Source: Chara braunii (taxonomy: Eukaryota > Streptophyta > Charophyceae > Charales > Characeae). From it: a DNA stretch of 28,194 bases. Below the pieces are notes generated by a model, which did not search any database, was not told where the DNA came from, and saw only the letters and a list, made by a program, of their open reading frames with translations. This document shows positions 1 to 12,200 of the stretch, piece by piece. The DNA lies in the NCBI GenBank assembly GCA_003427395.1, contig BFEA01000067.1:2170712-2198905 (forward strand), written 5' to 3'. A program made the position numbers and the translations under genes. Position 1 is the stretch's first letter. Every line of letters starts with the position of its first letter.

Positions 1-56
<56 letters not shown>
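1..56. repeat. (GT)n array at the window start
   Basis: Perfect dinucleotide array cut by the window edge, about 55 bp upstream of the TOC34 start codon. Its full length is not visible. Confidence 0.97.
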
Positions 57-57
<1 letters not shown>

Positions 58-110
58 AGATGCGTGTGTGTGGTTGCATGTATGTTCTCCTACGTAGGGA
101 GAATAAACAG

Positions 111-227
111 ATGGAGGCGCGAGGGTCATCGGCCCCGAATGGGGTGAGGGAATGGATGGGAATTATGCAGTTCCCAGTTGCGACTCAGGCATCGTTGCAC
201 GATCTGCTTGCAAGACTTCGAAAAGAT
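111..227 (+). CDS. TOC34: TOC34 exon 1 (residues 1-39)
   Basis: It encodes the N-terminal segment ending [11 protein letters not shown] and is followed by the donor GTAAGT at 228. The frame is open upstream through the GT array, but ATG 111 gives the N-terminus expected of the family. The ATG directly follows CAG (108-110), so a 5'UTR intron ending here cannot be excluded, although no clear pyrimidine tract precedes it. Confidence 0.88.
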
Positions 228-3200
228 GTAAGTGCAACAATGGTTCGTAAACGATGATGTGAGGAAGTATCTGACCATATGATTTTGAAAACTCGATATT
301 ACAATGTAACTTAGAGGATTACATCTCGCAGTGTTAACTGCATCGCAGAAGCACGGCCATGGCTTGCATCAGACCTTCTCCCTCAACTGCTCAGTCTGAA
401 TGATTTGGTGCTTGTCAGGATGGGGGTTTTCCAGAGAAAAGGAATCAGGAGCTGGTTAAGCATTTGCTCCCTCGGAGGATGAAAGGGGCGCAAAAAAAAG
501 ACAACGAAATTGAAAACGAAGGAAAAAGAGGCGCACCTGCTAATGCTGTCCATCATCATCCCGATGTTTGTTAGTATTAAGTACTATTAACTGTAAAGTA
601 GACACCACCATAATTTTTTAGGGCATACTCACAACAGGCGCTGAAAATCGCAAAATCCCAAAATGGGCGGCCAGATCTAGGCCTTCCTTTACAGGGACTG
701 GATGTCGCCGCTCATTTTGTGATTTTGCGAGTTTGAGGGCCTGGTGTGAGTATGCTCTTAGACAGGGTTGGATTTGCACATTACTGAATTGAATTATGTC
801 ATGATTTGTTTTATTAATTCATTAAATTATTAGCATTTATTTAGTATTTACTATTCTTGAATTATAAGTATTTTAAACTATTTTTAGTATTGAATTATTT
901 ATCAATAACTATTTATCAGTACTGATTCGGTGCTTACTTCTTATATTATTATTAATTTATTTCTATTATAATAATTATAGGAGTGTTATCAACTTATTAT
1001 TGTTATTATGAATATTATTTATTTTAACGAATGTGGAGACCCTCGTTCAACGTACCCAAAGTGATGCTGCTTCATGTGATTGGATCCCCATCCTCCCATC
1101 ATTTCCACTTCTCACGTCTATGTGCATTTGAGTACCCACAGTTCTAGATTCGATGCCATCATTCGGGAACTGAATCTAGATTTGAGCCTCCCCATCCTCT
1201 TCAAGGCATTACACACACTACAATCTTTTCGCTGGTTGGTGAACTGCATCTAGATTGTTGTGTGCATAATGCCCTAGAATTCTAGGGTGAGTATGTCCTG
1301 AACATGTTTTGGGCGAGGCTCGTTTTGTTTGTTATTCATTCAGTTTTTAATTGTTCTCCTGGAGTACGTAGGCCCTCTAACTTGGATCTTTTCGGTCAGC
1401 CATTTGTGGTTGGGTATAGCCATTTTAGGGCCAGCCCCTACAAGTGCTATCCTTCCCAAGCATAAACATAGCAGCAGTGGGGCCTCGCCCTTACATGTGG
1501 TCGACAGGTGATCGATCATTCTTAGTTCGGGAATATTTCACATGCCCTTGCAATGTATGAGGAGACCTCAACAAGGCACCCATCTCCCATCTAGAATGAA
1601 CAGAACTGAAGTGAACTGTTACACTCCCTCCCCCCCCTCTCTCTCCCCCCCCCTGTCCAAATGCTCGGTGAGTTTGGTGCTCTGTTGCGGTTAAGAGAAT
1701 TATCATAGTCGCAAAGATATAGCAAAATGCCATGGTAAATTTCGTCTAGGGGTATAAGGAGATCGTTTTTTCGTCTAGGGGTATAAGAAGACAGATGTTC
1801 GAACTTCAAATCCTGTAAGGGATGAACGGCGCCCCTCTCAATCCATCGAAACTGTGGACAATTTTTGCTCAGCATGTTGTTGGTCAGGAACCGTACAAAT
1901 TCATTTTTGCTGCTAATGTTGCCACGGTGCGTGCAGCCAGATTGCAAAAGACGAAGTCGGCCCGTTCCATGCGCATCAACGAAGATCTTGTCAGCAGTGG
2001 GCTGTCCACTTCTGTAATGTATATACCATACAAGTAGTTGTTGTTATAAAGTTATAAACTAAAAACATGACGAGATCAATCAAACGCTCCCGTGAACCTG
2101 CGGGCAGATGAGACGACCGGCGTGTGGTGAGCGCGCGACTACCAGTGGGGGTCACGTACTACTTGGACCAAAGTGTGCAAGAACTGCCAGCACCTGTGTG
2201 GTGTTGTGTGTGGTGTGCGTTGAGTTTGGAGTCTTTGGACACTACAGCCTTGCAGGGGTGGGGTGGATATCATGACCAGTATGGTTCCAAACCGTGTCCT
2301 GGCTGTAGTGGTTATAAGAGACTTGGCTGTTGAATTCGTGCTTGCACGGAGGAGGTGGAGGTCTTAGGCCCAGAGGTACGGATCTGTAACTGCTGCTCCA
2401 TGTGCATCTAGGCCAGATATCAGAAACACAAACAAACAGGGCAAGAAAGAAAAAAAATGAAACGAAAAAGAAAGTTAAGAGAAGAGGAGAGGAGAGGAGA
2501 GGAGAGAAGGAGAGAGAGGAGAAGAAAAGAGAGAAGAGGGGAGCGGAGGAGAGGAGAGGAGAGGAGAGGAGAAGAGATGAGAAGAGAAGACACTGAAATC
2601 CGAGTCAAAAGAAAAGTATAAAAATGACGAAAAAGCCTTTTGTGCAAGGTTCACTTTGGCGGTCCTTTACATAATCGTCAGGGTTTTCAGTGATTTTGTG
2701 CATGACAAACCTTTCAAAATCCACCCTTTCGATTGTTCCATGCCTACGCACACGCCTGCAAGGAACATGAGCAATAGCGAAATGACAGAATCCAAATCGC
2801 AATATCATATTGAAAGCCAGATAGTCATAAGCTGTCCAGAAAGCAGAAATGCACTGATATCACACCAATTAGAACCAAAGCAACGAACTCAAATGTCAAT
2901 GAAAACTTTCTCTCGCCACGACCAACAATGTACTTGAAGCTTTTTCTCCTATCCGCGCTCAACGCCCAGACTGCGATCATACAGCTACTAAGCTAGCCTA
3001 CTAAAATGACAAAGCAAACCCATTGACGTCAGCACTAGCAACCAAAGTACATGCAGATGTCGACCATGCAGACCTCCGCCAGGACCAGGTACGTGCTCTC
3101 ACATCTCTCCCATCACTCGCCCTCTCAATGCCCACCCTCGTCTTCACCCACAACTTCTCCTCCGCTTCTGAAGACCACCACCACCTTACACTGGCTTCTC

Positions 3201-4155
3201 CTTCCCTGGATACTAGCGCTGCCTCCAGCAGCGCCCACCTTCCCTCCGGCGCCCGTGTGTGACCTCCAGCCCCTGGCCTACCAGCGGCCTCCAGCGCTCA
3301 AACCAGCAGCGCCGCCGCCAGCAAGCACACGGCCAGAATGCCTCACCACGAGGCACGTACTTTCCTTTATGGAAAGTGCTGGCAGCTTCTGTCTGCCTGG
3401 GCCTGCTCGTGGGAGTTTCCAGTAGCTTCCAGTCGGACCAAAGTGTCTGCGCCGGGGCCCATTCAGACAGTGGCCTGGGCCCGCAGCAGTTAGGTGCGCC
3501 CAACCACCTCACGCACAATGACTGCTTTCTGATAGGCCGAGAGGCCAGTACCAATGCAAGAATAGAAGAGCCAGGAAGTCTCGTGGAAGATTCTGATGCT
3601 CATGAGCAGTGCATATGTAACCAACTGGCAGGTGGCAACTGTCTGGCGCCCAACAGGGCTGGCAAATTTTTCAATATTCAGGCCTGTTTGAAATAAAGGG
3701 CCCGCCTTCACTTACAGTGGGCACGATGCTTGCAAAGGGGGCCCCATACGGGCATTCCAATGACTTGTATCCGCGCACCACTAAAACCCTCGTAAAAAAA
3801 GAAAAGGGAGAAATTGCATCTCCAGATGTGGTGTACCAAATTTACAGATGGGAATTACGGATGTACACGGTAAACCGCCCATCTGGTGTGTATGCCTACA
3901 AATGGCCTGTGGAAATTGTTTGCTTGTTTGCTTGCTTGCCCAGTCGGCTGTTGGCACCATCAAATTGCAGTTATACCCAACTACCGGTCTGGCCAAATTG
4001 TGGATATACCTGGGGCTGATTACGGACCGAGAGGGGATTTTCAAGTTATAGGTCTACCCAGTACCAGCTAGCAGAACTTACTCTCATACCCAGCGGCAGT
4101 TCATCAACAATGGTCCTCTCTTTCACTCTCTCGTTCACTCTCTCTCATTCACTTG

Positions 4156-4245
<90 letters not shown>

Positions 4246-5493
4246 GGTGTTGCAGTGTTGATGAGGTTGTCACCCTTGTGGAATTATAGAGAAATTCGTG
4301 ACTTGCTACTGTAAGGATAATTGGTCAACTGCTGTAAATTGTTTTGCGTTGTGCAGAATAGGGACTCGTTGACGATCTTGGTGTTAGGGAAATGTGGTGT
4401 AGGGAAGAGCTCTACAGTGAACTCAATTTTTGGTGAGAGGGTTTGCGTCGTTAGTGCTTTCCAGGTAATTTCAAAAGATTTCAACCTTGTGTTTTGTTTC
4501 CGTCGTGTATGGGATCATCCCCCTTTTAAAGAGAGGCAACCTATAAAAAATGGCTGTACAGGGCAAGATTTGAACCATTGATCTGCTCTGATCAACCGTC
4601 GTAACATGTGTGCAGTGGTCGAGACGGTTCAGCGGAATTCTTCAGTAGTACAGCTGTTTCAAAGGAATTCTAAGGTTACTGTAAATCCTCTTCAAATGCA
4701 TCCTTTTGACTGCACGTACGGGACACGATTTGAACTCTTGATCTGCGATGATTGACAGTTGCATGTGTGCAGTTGTCCAGCTGGTGCGAAGGAATCGAGC
4801 AGTAGTCCAGCTGGTTCCAAGGAAATCTGCAGTAGTCCAGCTGGTTCAAAGGAAGTCTAGGGTAGCTGTAAATTGTTTCCAAATGCATCCTCTTAACTGC
4901 ACTCAGACACATCATGTCACCGAAGGCGTATTCACAATGTTATGTAACATATCTGGGATGAATTTGACCACAAGCACGCCCAGATTCTGTCTGGTATGTG
5001 CTTGTGCGAGTACACCCCGACCCTTGCTGTCTGCAATCCTGAGTCATCATTGGTGTGCAACAAGGTGTGCCGCTATTGACTTTCAGCCACACTCTGGATA
5101 GTCCCATAAGTTTGTCGAATCAAGTGTGAAATGTGAAATCGTCGACGATGATTTGTGAAAAAGAAGCTTCCTGGCGTAAACACCCCACTAGGAGTCTGTG
5201 ACCAGTAGGAATGCTAAACAGGGGAGGGAAAAAACGGGGACGGAGGCGGCCAAATGTGGTCTCGCAGCACGGGCTGGGGACCGACACGATTGTGGGCCTA
5301 ACCGGTTGCACCACAGCGATTCAAACTTGGAACCGTGTGCTAGTCAAGAGGTCGCCAAGGCTCTGTTGCATCCGACATCCTGTTAAAGCCACATGCTCTT
5401 CGAGCCCAGGTCTAAGTTGACCTTTTGATTTGAAGTTTGTTGGTTGTTTGCACATTGTTTTGCATCACCCGTGTGTCAATATGGTTTGTTGAT

Positions 5494-5559
<66 letters not shown>

Positions 5560-5595
5560 CCCTTCTCATTCTCTCACACACACACCCCAAAGAAA

Positions 5596-5673
<78 letters not shown>

Positions 5674-8600
5674 CCCCTCTCTCTCCCTCTCTCTCTCCCT
5701 CTCTCTCTCTCCCCTTCTCATTCTCTCACACACCCCCCCCAAAGAAAGCCAAAGTAAACATAGTTGACAAAGGGATTTCAATGGACTTACTGTGCTCCAT
5801 GTTACTTGCTATAGAGATAAAACTTTTTCATTGGCGGAATGTCCCAACTCAAGTGTGCTTCGTTGTCCGCAATAGGACTAAAGCTGCTTCGATTTTGTTT
5901 CTACTCATCTGGGTGGATTAGGGGCTGTTGTGGTGAAAATTCAAACTCCCGCCCCCCGCCCCCAAATGGTCAATTGATTGATTGTATGTGGAGACATAGA
6001 ACAACACCCACAGAAAAGAGAAGCAGTCCGTTCGTCTGTCTGTCAATCTCTGCGAGTCCATCCATCTGTCGGTCTGTTGGTACATCTGTGCATTGGTCTA
6101 TCCGCCCACAGGATTGTCCGTCCATCCATCCCTCACATCCCTTCTGTCCCGTCCATTTCTCCATCCACTTGTCCGTCTCTTGAGGGTCTGTCCGTCCGTT
6201 GGTCTCTTCTTGTCTGTCATTTCGTTATTGAGATCTTGTTTCAATCTTTTGATTTCCTGCCATTCCGGAGACGTGATGTACCATCTTCCCCCGAACATAA
6301 CGCACCCTGGAAATGAACATATACAAGGTATGTTTCGGGTCCGATAAGTCAGAACGAGGGTGCGTTGTGCTCGGGGGAAGAAGGTAGTCAGAGATGTCAC
6401 AAAGCCCCTGGAATGGTGGATGGCTCTGTGCTTGTAGGCAACACCTGAAGCTGGATTCCATCTACATGGACAGGTTGGACGCATACGTACAGTGCCGCAC
6501 ACGTAATCATTGCCACGGACACGTGATCTCCATGATACACAAACCCCCTCCTCACACACATGTACACACATACGCTACAAGTACACAAAGGGGCTAAGAT
6601 CATGTTCATTTTCTCTCTGTTGTGGTATGTTTTGTTTTGATTCTTCCATGTTTACGGTATTTTCTGCCTATTTCCTGCGAAGTTCTGCTGAAGCTTTCCA
6701 TTTATTTCTATTTTTTTTGCTTACAGCACCCCGTTCCCCAAAAAAATGGATGCATTTCTCGATTTATGCGTTTCATCCTTGCACAGGGTCCATGCTGAAG
6801 CATGCCAGTTATTTAGTGATAACATTCATTCTTCGTCGTTGCTTGGTCTTTACAATGCTCTATGTGTGCTTTCCTTGGAGATCTTGAACAGTCGGAGACA
6901 ATTAGACCAACAATCGCCTCGAGAACGCGGGCCGGATTTACACTCAACATTATTGATACGCCAGGACTTGTGGAAGCAGGTTGTGTGAGCGACGAAGCCT
7001 TTGATGCCATCCGGAAATTCCTTCTCGACAGACCTGTGGACGCCGTGCTCTACGTTGACCGGCTGGACAGTTATCGTGTTGATTCGTTAGACCATCAGGT
7101 ATGAACAACCCTGCTCCTCAAGATAACGTTACTGATTGTCGTTGGTACAGCAGCTTATATTGTGTTGTGTTGTGTTGTCCAAGTTACTCTTTCAGTTCTT
7201 CAAAGAGATGTCATGATATGAGTGATCTCTAGCTTGGCCCTAACATGTTGTGTTCCTCTGGAGAGCAGCAGCATCTATAGATTCTATAGCTCATTTCATT
7301 TTTTCTTCAAACTTCAGAAGCCGGTCTTACGTTTCTCACAGATGAAGATGCGCAACTACTGCAATGCCCACTGCATTTCTTTGCAGTCCCAGAAGGACCA
7401 TTACCAGTACTTCCGGGACTTCGAGTGCAGTCATTTATGCTGACCTCGCTTACTCCGTCCAGTGGATGCCGAAGTGAGCGAGACACAAGCATATGATAGT
7501 CCTTGTGAGGGAGGGATCAGCTGAGTATGTGTATCTTGCTCTTCATTTTTGTCTGTTATGTGCCGCCTGGCATTAGTTTTGGTGCCCATGTCGAACTCAG
7601 CGTCAGTGCATGTCAGTGCTGCTGGAGTACAAGAAATAAATGGCCTGCTGCTTCTATCATCTTTGAACTTAGTATGCATCTAGCTATGTATTCATCCAGT
7701 GCCAAGGGATGACCCCTGTTTTGTTATTGTGTATAGCTGAGCTGCAGAACTGCCTAGCAGCGGGACAAGGCCCACTCGTTGGCACGCATTGAGAATGTGC
7801 ACACTGGGCTTTGCAGCGCTGATCCTCTGCCCCTCCTTGTCGTGGACGGCTTGTTCGGCGGCGTGCATGCTGTGATCGGCATCCCGTCAAACATTGTCGA
7901 TGCCTGAATTCCCTTCCCTTCCTTTTGCGCACTGTCTGTTTCAGCACGGATATCCTGTCCCACATCTTCCATATCTCTGCATGGATGGACCAACCCTCTC
8001 ATACAGTGTGGATGCCATCTTGGCCTCTTCTGGTTGTGATCATCCTGCCGTACGTACATTCTCCTTGTTGTTTTTCTTCTGGATATCCTCCTTCCTGCCT
8101 AATTCCTCGTAACTCGCAAATTCTGGATCAACATCTTGGGATTTGAACTTTGGACTGACACTTTGACATTCCTGGCCTGCGGAATGATTCTTTGGACATC
8201 CTTGGGATTTGCACATCCTTGGTTGTTTGAATGTTCTTGGGATTTGGTTTGGAATAGCATGCTATTCCTTCGGGACATCCGTTAAAACTTAGGAACGGAA
8301 CAGAGAAGATTAGCATGGTCCCCCTGCGCAATCGGATAACACTCGTAAATTGAGAAGTGGTGTAAATTTTAGAAAAGAGAAAAAAAAAAGATATGGAATA
8401 CTACTTTGGACTTTCGGTCCTGCATATGGATATATCTTCTTGGAGGTTTGTGAGATTTGAGTTTTGAACTGATACTTTGACATTCTTCGACGTCAAAGAA
8501 TGAATGATACTTTGGACTTCAGACATCCTTGGGATTTGCAATTTTGATTTTTTGATTTTTTTATTTTTTCGATTTTTTGATTTTTTGATTTTTTGATTTT

Positions 8601-9140
8601 TTGATTTTTTGATTTTTTGATTTTAGTGGAAGTCTGCACTTTTATTAACACAAGTAAAACCTGGAGGCCGGGGATTCCTCCTCGACACAACCCGGAATAC
8701 TGGGGCCGTTTCCCAGCGTCGGCTACTGGAAACCGGGTCCAGCGTCCCTAGAGTAAATGCAAGCTTCAAAAGTAGGGGCCGGGGGGGGGGAGAACAAATG
8801 GACTAACAAAAATCCCAAAAGTCTCAAACTCACAGCAGAAAGGAGCTGCCCTCTACCTTTCTGCCCTGGCTGCTAAAACCCTAAACCCTCAGAGGGCCAG
8901 GTGCAGCCGACCTCTGCCTTCTCCGGGGTACGTGCACCTGCAATGCTACTTTGGACATCCTTGGGATTTGGATTGATACTTCGCATCCTCAGTAGTTAGG
9001 ACGTGGGATGACACTTTGATGATTTGGAATGCCTTTTGGATATCCATAGACTTTGGAATAATGCTCCCAGCTCCCTCTTTGCAGCTCCCTGCTTAAACTT
9101 GTTTTTCTTGTTAATCATTGATTATTCCTAATACTTCATT

Positions 9141-9206
<66 letters not shown>

Positions 9207-9216
9207 CGCGCGTGCT

Positions 9217-9267
<51 letters not shown>

Positions 9268-12200
9268 GGTGTGCTGGTCTGTGGGTGGGTGGATGGGTGG
9301 GGAAGCAGGTCATGACAACATTGACCCGGATATTTGGGCCATTACTTTGGAAAATCGCATTGCTGGTGCTCACACGGGGCCAAATTGTTCCTCCAGATGG
9401 TACAAACTACTCTGAGTTCGTCTCAAGACGAACTGAGGCCTTGAGGGAAGCAATTCACCAGGCAGCCAAGTTTAAGAAGAGCGATCCTCAGGTGTGTGTT
9501 GGCTTGAAATTGATCCTCAGGTGTGTGTTGGCTTGAAATTGATGCTCCCCTGTAGCAGAGGGGAGGCTCTGTTCCACATACTTTTGATGCTTGTTCCCCT
9601 GACCTTCTCCTGTGTTCTCGTATCTGTCCCCTCAGTTTTCTTTTGACATGATAGTGGTCAATGAAGCTGGATGGACATCTGAGCATAGCCTGGATCCCTC
9701 AATTGAGAGAAGTCACTGGTCACTTGCAATATCGACTGTACCCTCAATGTAGTTCCCCCAGACAACCTGTTGGGTCCAAACTGTTTGTCGGAGTTGTTCG
9801 GAGGTCCCGTAGCCTCCAGATGATCTGTCCAGCGAAACCGGAAAGGTTAGAAAAATGTCCTTCGCAAACTGTTGGTCTCGGCCTCGAGATGTATGGAGAC
9901 GTTGTTTCAGTCTGGGATGAGTATGTGTAGTTTGCACTTCTCAAATCGATCCCAAATCCAAGTGTGTTTTCTCTTAAAAAAGTGTGGCAGGGGTTGCTGC
10001 TTAATCTGCACATTGTCTGCCTTTGAACAGACACAGCTATCAAAGTGGCACATTGCGTCGGGTCAAGGTCATCTCCTTGCTTCTTCTTCTTCTTCTTCTT
10101 CTTCTTCTTCTTCTTCTTCTTCTTCGTCGTCGTCGTCGTCATCGTCTTCTTTTTCCTTTTTCTTATCCTTCGTCGTCGTCGTCGTCGTCCTCTTCTTCTT
10201 CTTCTTCTTCTTCTTCTTCTTCTTCTTCTTCTTCTTCTTCTCCTTCGTCGTCGTCGTCATCGTCCTCTTCTTCTTCTTCTTCTTCTTCTTCTTCTTCTTC
10301 TTCTTCTTCTTCTTCTTCTTCTTCTTCTTCTTCTTCTTCTTCTTCTTGGACCATTTTGCGGTTTATGTGTGTCATCCTTGTGCAGGGGCCATGGTAATCT
10401 TCTCTGTATCATTGCGATTTTAACGGATGTCCTGAACAACATAGGTTTACCTTCCTTATAATGCCAAAGCAATGTTTCTGATTTTTATGCATTGATGCAT
10501 GGAACCAATTTTTCTCATTTCTGTGCATTGATTTATAGATCAATCTTTATCTGCTGAAATACGGAAAAACAAGGATTTGCTAGGAAAAAAAGAGAGGTAG
10601 TCTCGAGTAGTAGGTAAGGTGGAAATAGGAGGAAGGGTGGGAACAGGTAAATAAAAAAGGCGGAAATAGGAGGAAGGAGTGGGGAACAGGCAAATAGGGA
10701 GTACCACAGGTTGATGCATGATCGTTCCCAGAACCACGTGGCTGTCTACTTGCTTTGTATCCACCAGTAGGTCAAGTCCTCAAAGGACATCTGGAAGGTG
10801 TTTTCCGTACCATCTTCATTGTTTTCCATACCATCTTTGGTGTTTTCCGTACCATCTTCGGTGTTTTCCTCACCATCATCGGTGTTTTCCATACACATAC
10901 GTGAGCTGCTATTGTAGGAATGGTATTGACAGATGTGATGCAAATGATGTGTTGGAAGTGCTGCTGCATAAGCGATAAGCCATGCAGCGTCTGCATTGGA
11001 GCTTGACTGGTTTAGTCCCTCTGTAGCTATCCCATGCAACTTCTGCATTGGACAGCCGCCTTCGGTCATTGCATGTGAGGGACCACCGATGGCCTGCTTC
11101 ATGGCCCTTCGTTCTCGGACAAGGCTGCGGTTGTGTGATCAGAGCCATTGTCGGAGTGCCGTGGCACTCTGTCTGTCGTTTTGTGTTTTGGATTTTGCAG
11201 CTAATGCCCGCATTCTCCAGCGGTGTGTACTCAGTCTGCTTAGGGCTCAGGATTGAGGGCTTAGGGTTTAGGATTGTCGGCTTAGGGTTTAGGATGAGGG
11301 CTTAGGGCTTAGAAAAACTCTTTAGAGTGTTTGGATCCTGCGATGGCAGGGACTGCATATGTAGGAGCGTGGCCTGGGCAGGACGCGTGTCTTGGGTCTT
11401 GTAAGTGAGTAGTCTTTTCATTGGAATTTGGTTTATTGCTGGATAGTTTTTTTTTATTGAAATAAGAAGATCAAATAACTTCCGTTCCTTGCTCCTGACC
11501 TGATTTGTTGGTTATTGACTCTGTGTGATGCATGACTGTACTTCTGTGCTTGTGTGTGTCTTCTTTTTCCATGCAGATTCCCACTGTCGTGGTGGAGAAC
11601 AGCGGGCGATGCGCCACAAATGATGATGGGGAGAAGGTATGTAGTTAACTTAGTTCAAGTAACTCCTGAAGTTCTACTAGATGGGGAGAAGGTATGTAGT
11701 TAACTAGATGACCTGGAGGCTAGACGCATTTTCATTTAAAAGGTTTGAGTTCCGTGAAATCTACTGAGGTAGAGCGTGTGGTCTTCATTGCAAGAGGTAG
11801 AGAGCATTCGATGGGCTAGGGTGAGCCCAAAGCTTGACCAACCCCCCCCCAAGGAAACTCTTGACTATTTGCATTGCAACCGAGCATCGCGCAGACCTAA
11901 ATGATGTCGCTTTAAATCTTTCAAGTAATACACCACTTTCTCGCACTTTGTGGCCTCTGGTGACCCCACCACCGCGAAGCGTTCGTCTTTCTTCCCAGCC
12001 AACCCAGCGTGGGGGGGTGTCAGCCTCATTCTTTTCTTGGCCAGGCAGCGAAGCTGCTGACGAGCGGAAAAAGGTATTTCAATTTTCAACCCCCTCAATC
12101 TACTTCGCCGTGTTTTTCTGCAACACATCCATCCATCAAATGACGAGTACGACCAAGAGCGGCCGGCCACCTTCCTTGGTAACCCTACTCTAGAGATTAG

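Larger units (their letters stand above)
228..4356 (+). other. TOC34 intron 1 (4.1 kb)
   Basis: Phase 0 GT-AG intron. The elements I can name inside it are listed separately. The stretches 228-617, 1276-1740, 1816-2430, 2605-3020 and 3697-4157 hold nothing I recognise beyond short homopolymer runs. Confidence 0.9.
4465..6891 (+). other. TOC34 intron 2 (2.4 kb)
   Basis: Phase 0 GT-AG intron holding the duplication, CT arrays, MITE and U6 fragment listed separately. I recognise nothing in 4903-5494 and 5752-6020. Confidence 0.9.
8140..9060. repeat. Dispersed short repeat cluster (GACATCCTTGGGATTTG)
   Basis: GACATCCTTGGGATTTG or close variants recur near 8197, 8522 and 8953. They lie among related ACTTTGGACTT and GATACTTTGACATTC phrases. 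The U6 copy, the T-rich repeat and the telomere-like motif lie between them. Confidence 0.65.
7099..9308 (+). other. TOC34 intron 3 (2.2 kb)
   Basis: Phase 0 GT-AG intron. I recognise nothing in 7099-7317, 7501-8110 and 8630-8870 beyond short ordinary sequence. The remaining parts are listed separately. Confidence 0.9.
9492..11576 (+). other. TOC34 intron 4 (2.1 kb)
   Basis: Phase 0 GT-AG intron. I recognise nothing in 9541-10079, 10433-10610, 10900-11235 and 11313-11570. Confidence 0.9.

Noticed and set aside
10081-10347. Long poly-Ser/Leu/Phe and poly-Glu open frames
   Set aside because: They are translations of the TTC/TCG triplet array and have no independent coding evidence.
11239-11312. 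Interstitial telomere
   Set aside because: TTTAGGG-like motifs are interrupted and form a longer irregular unit. Too few perfect heptamers are present.
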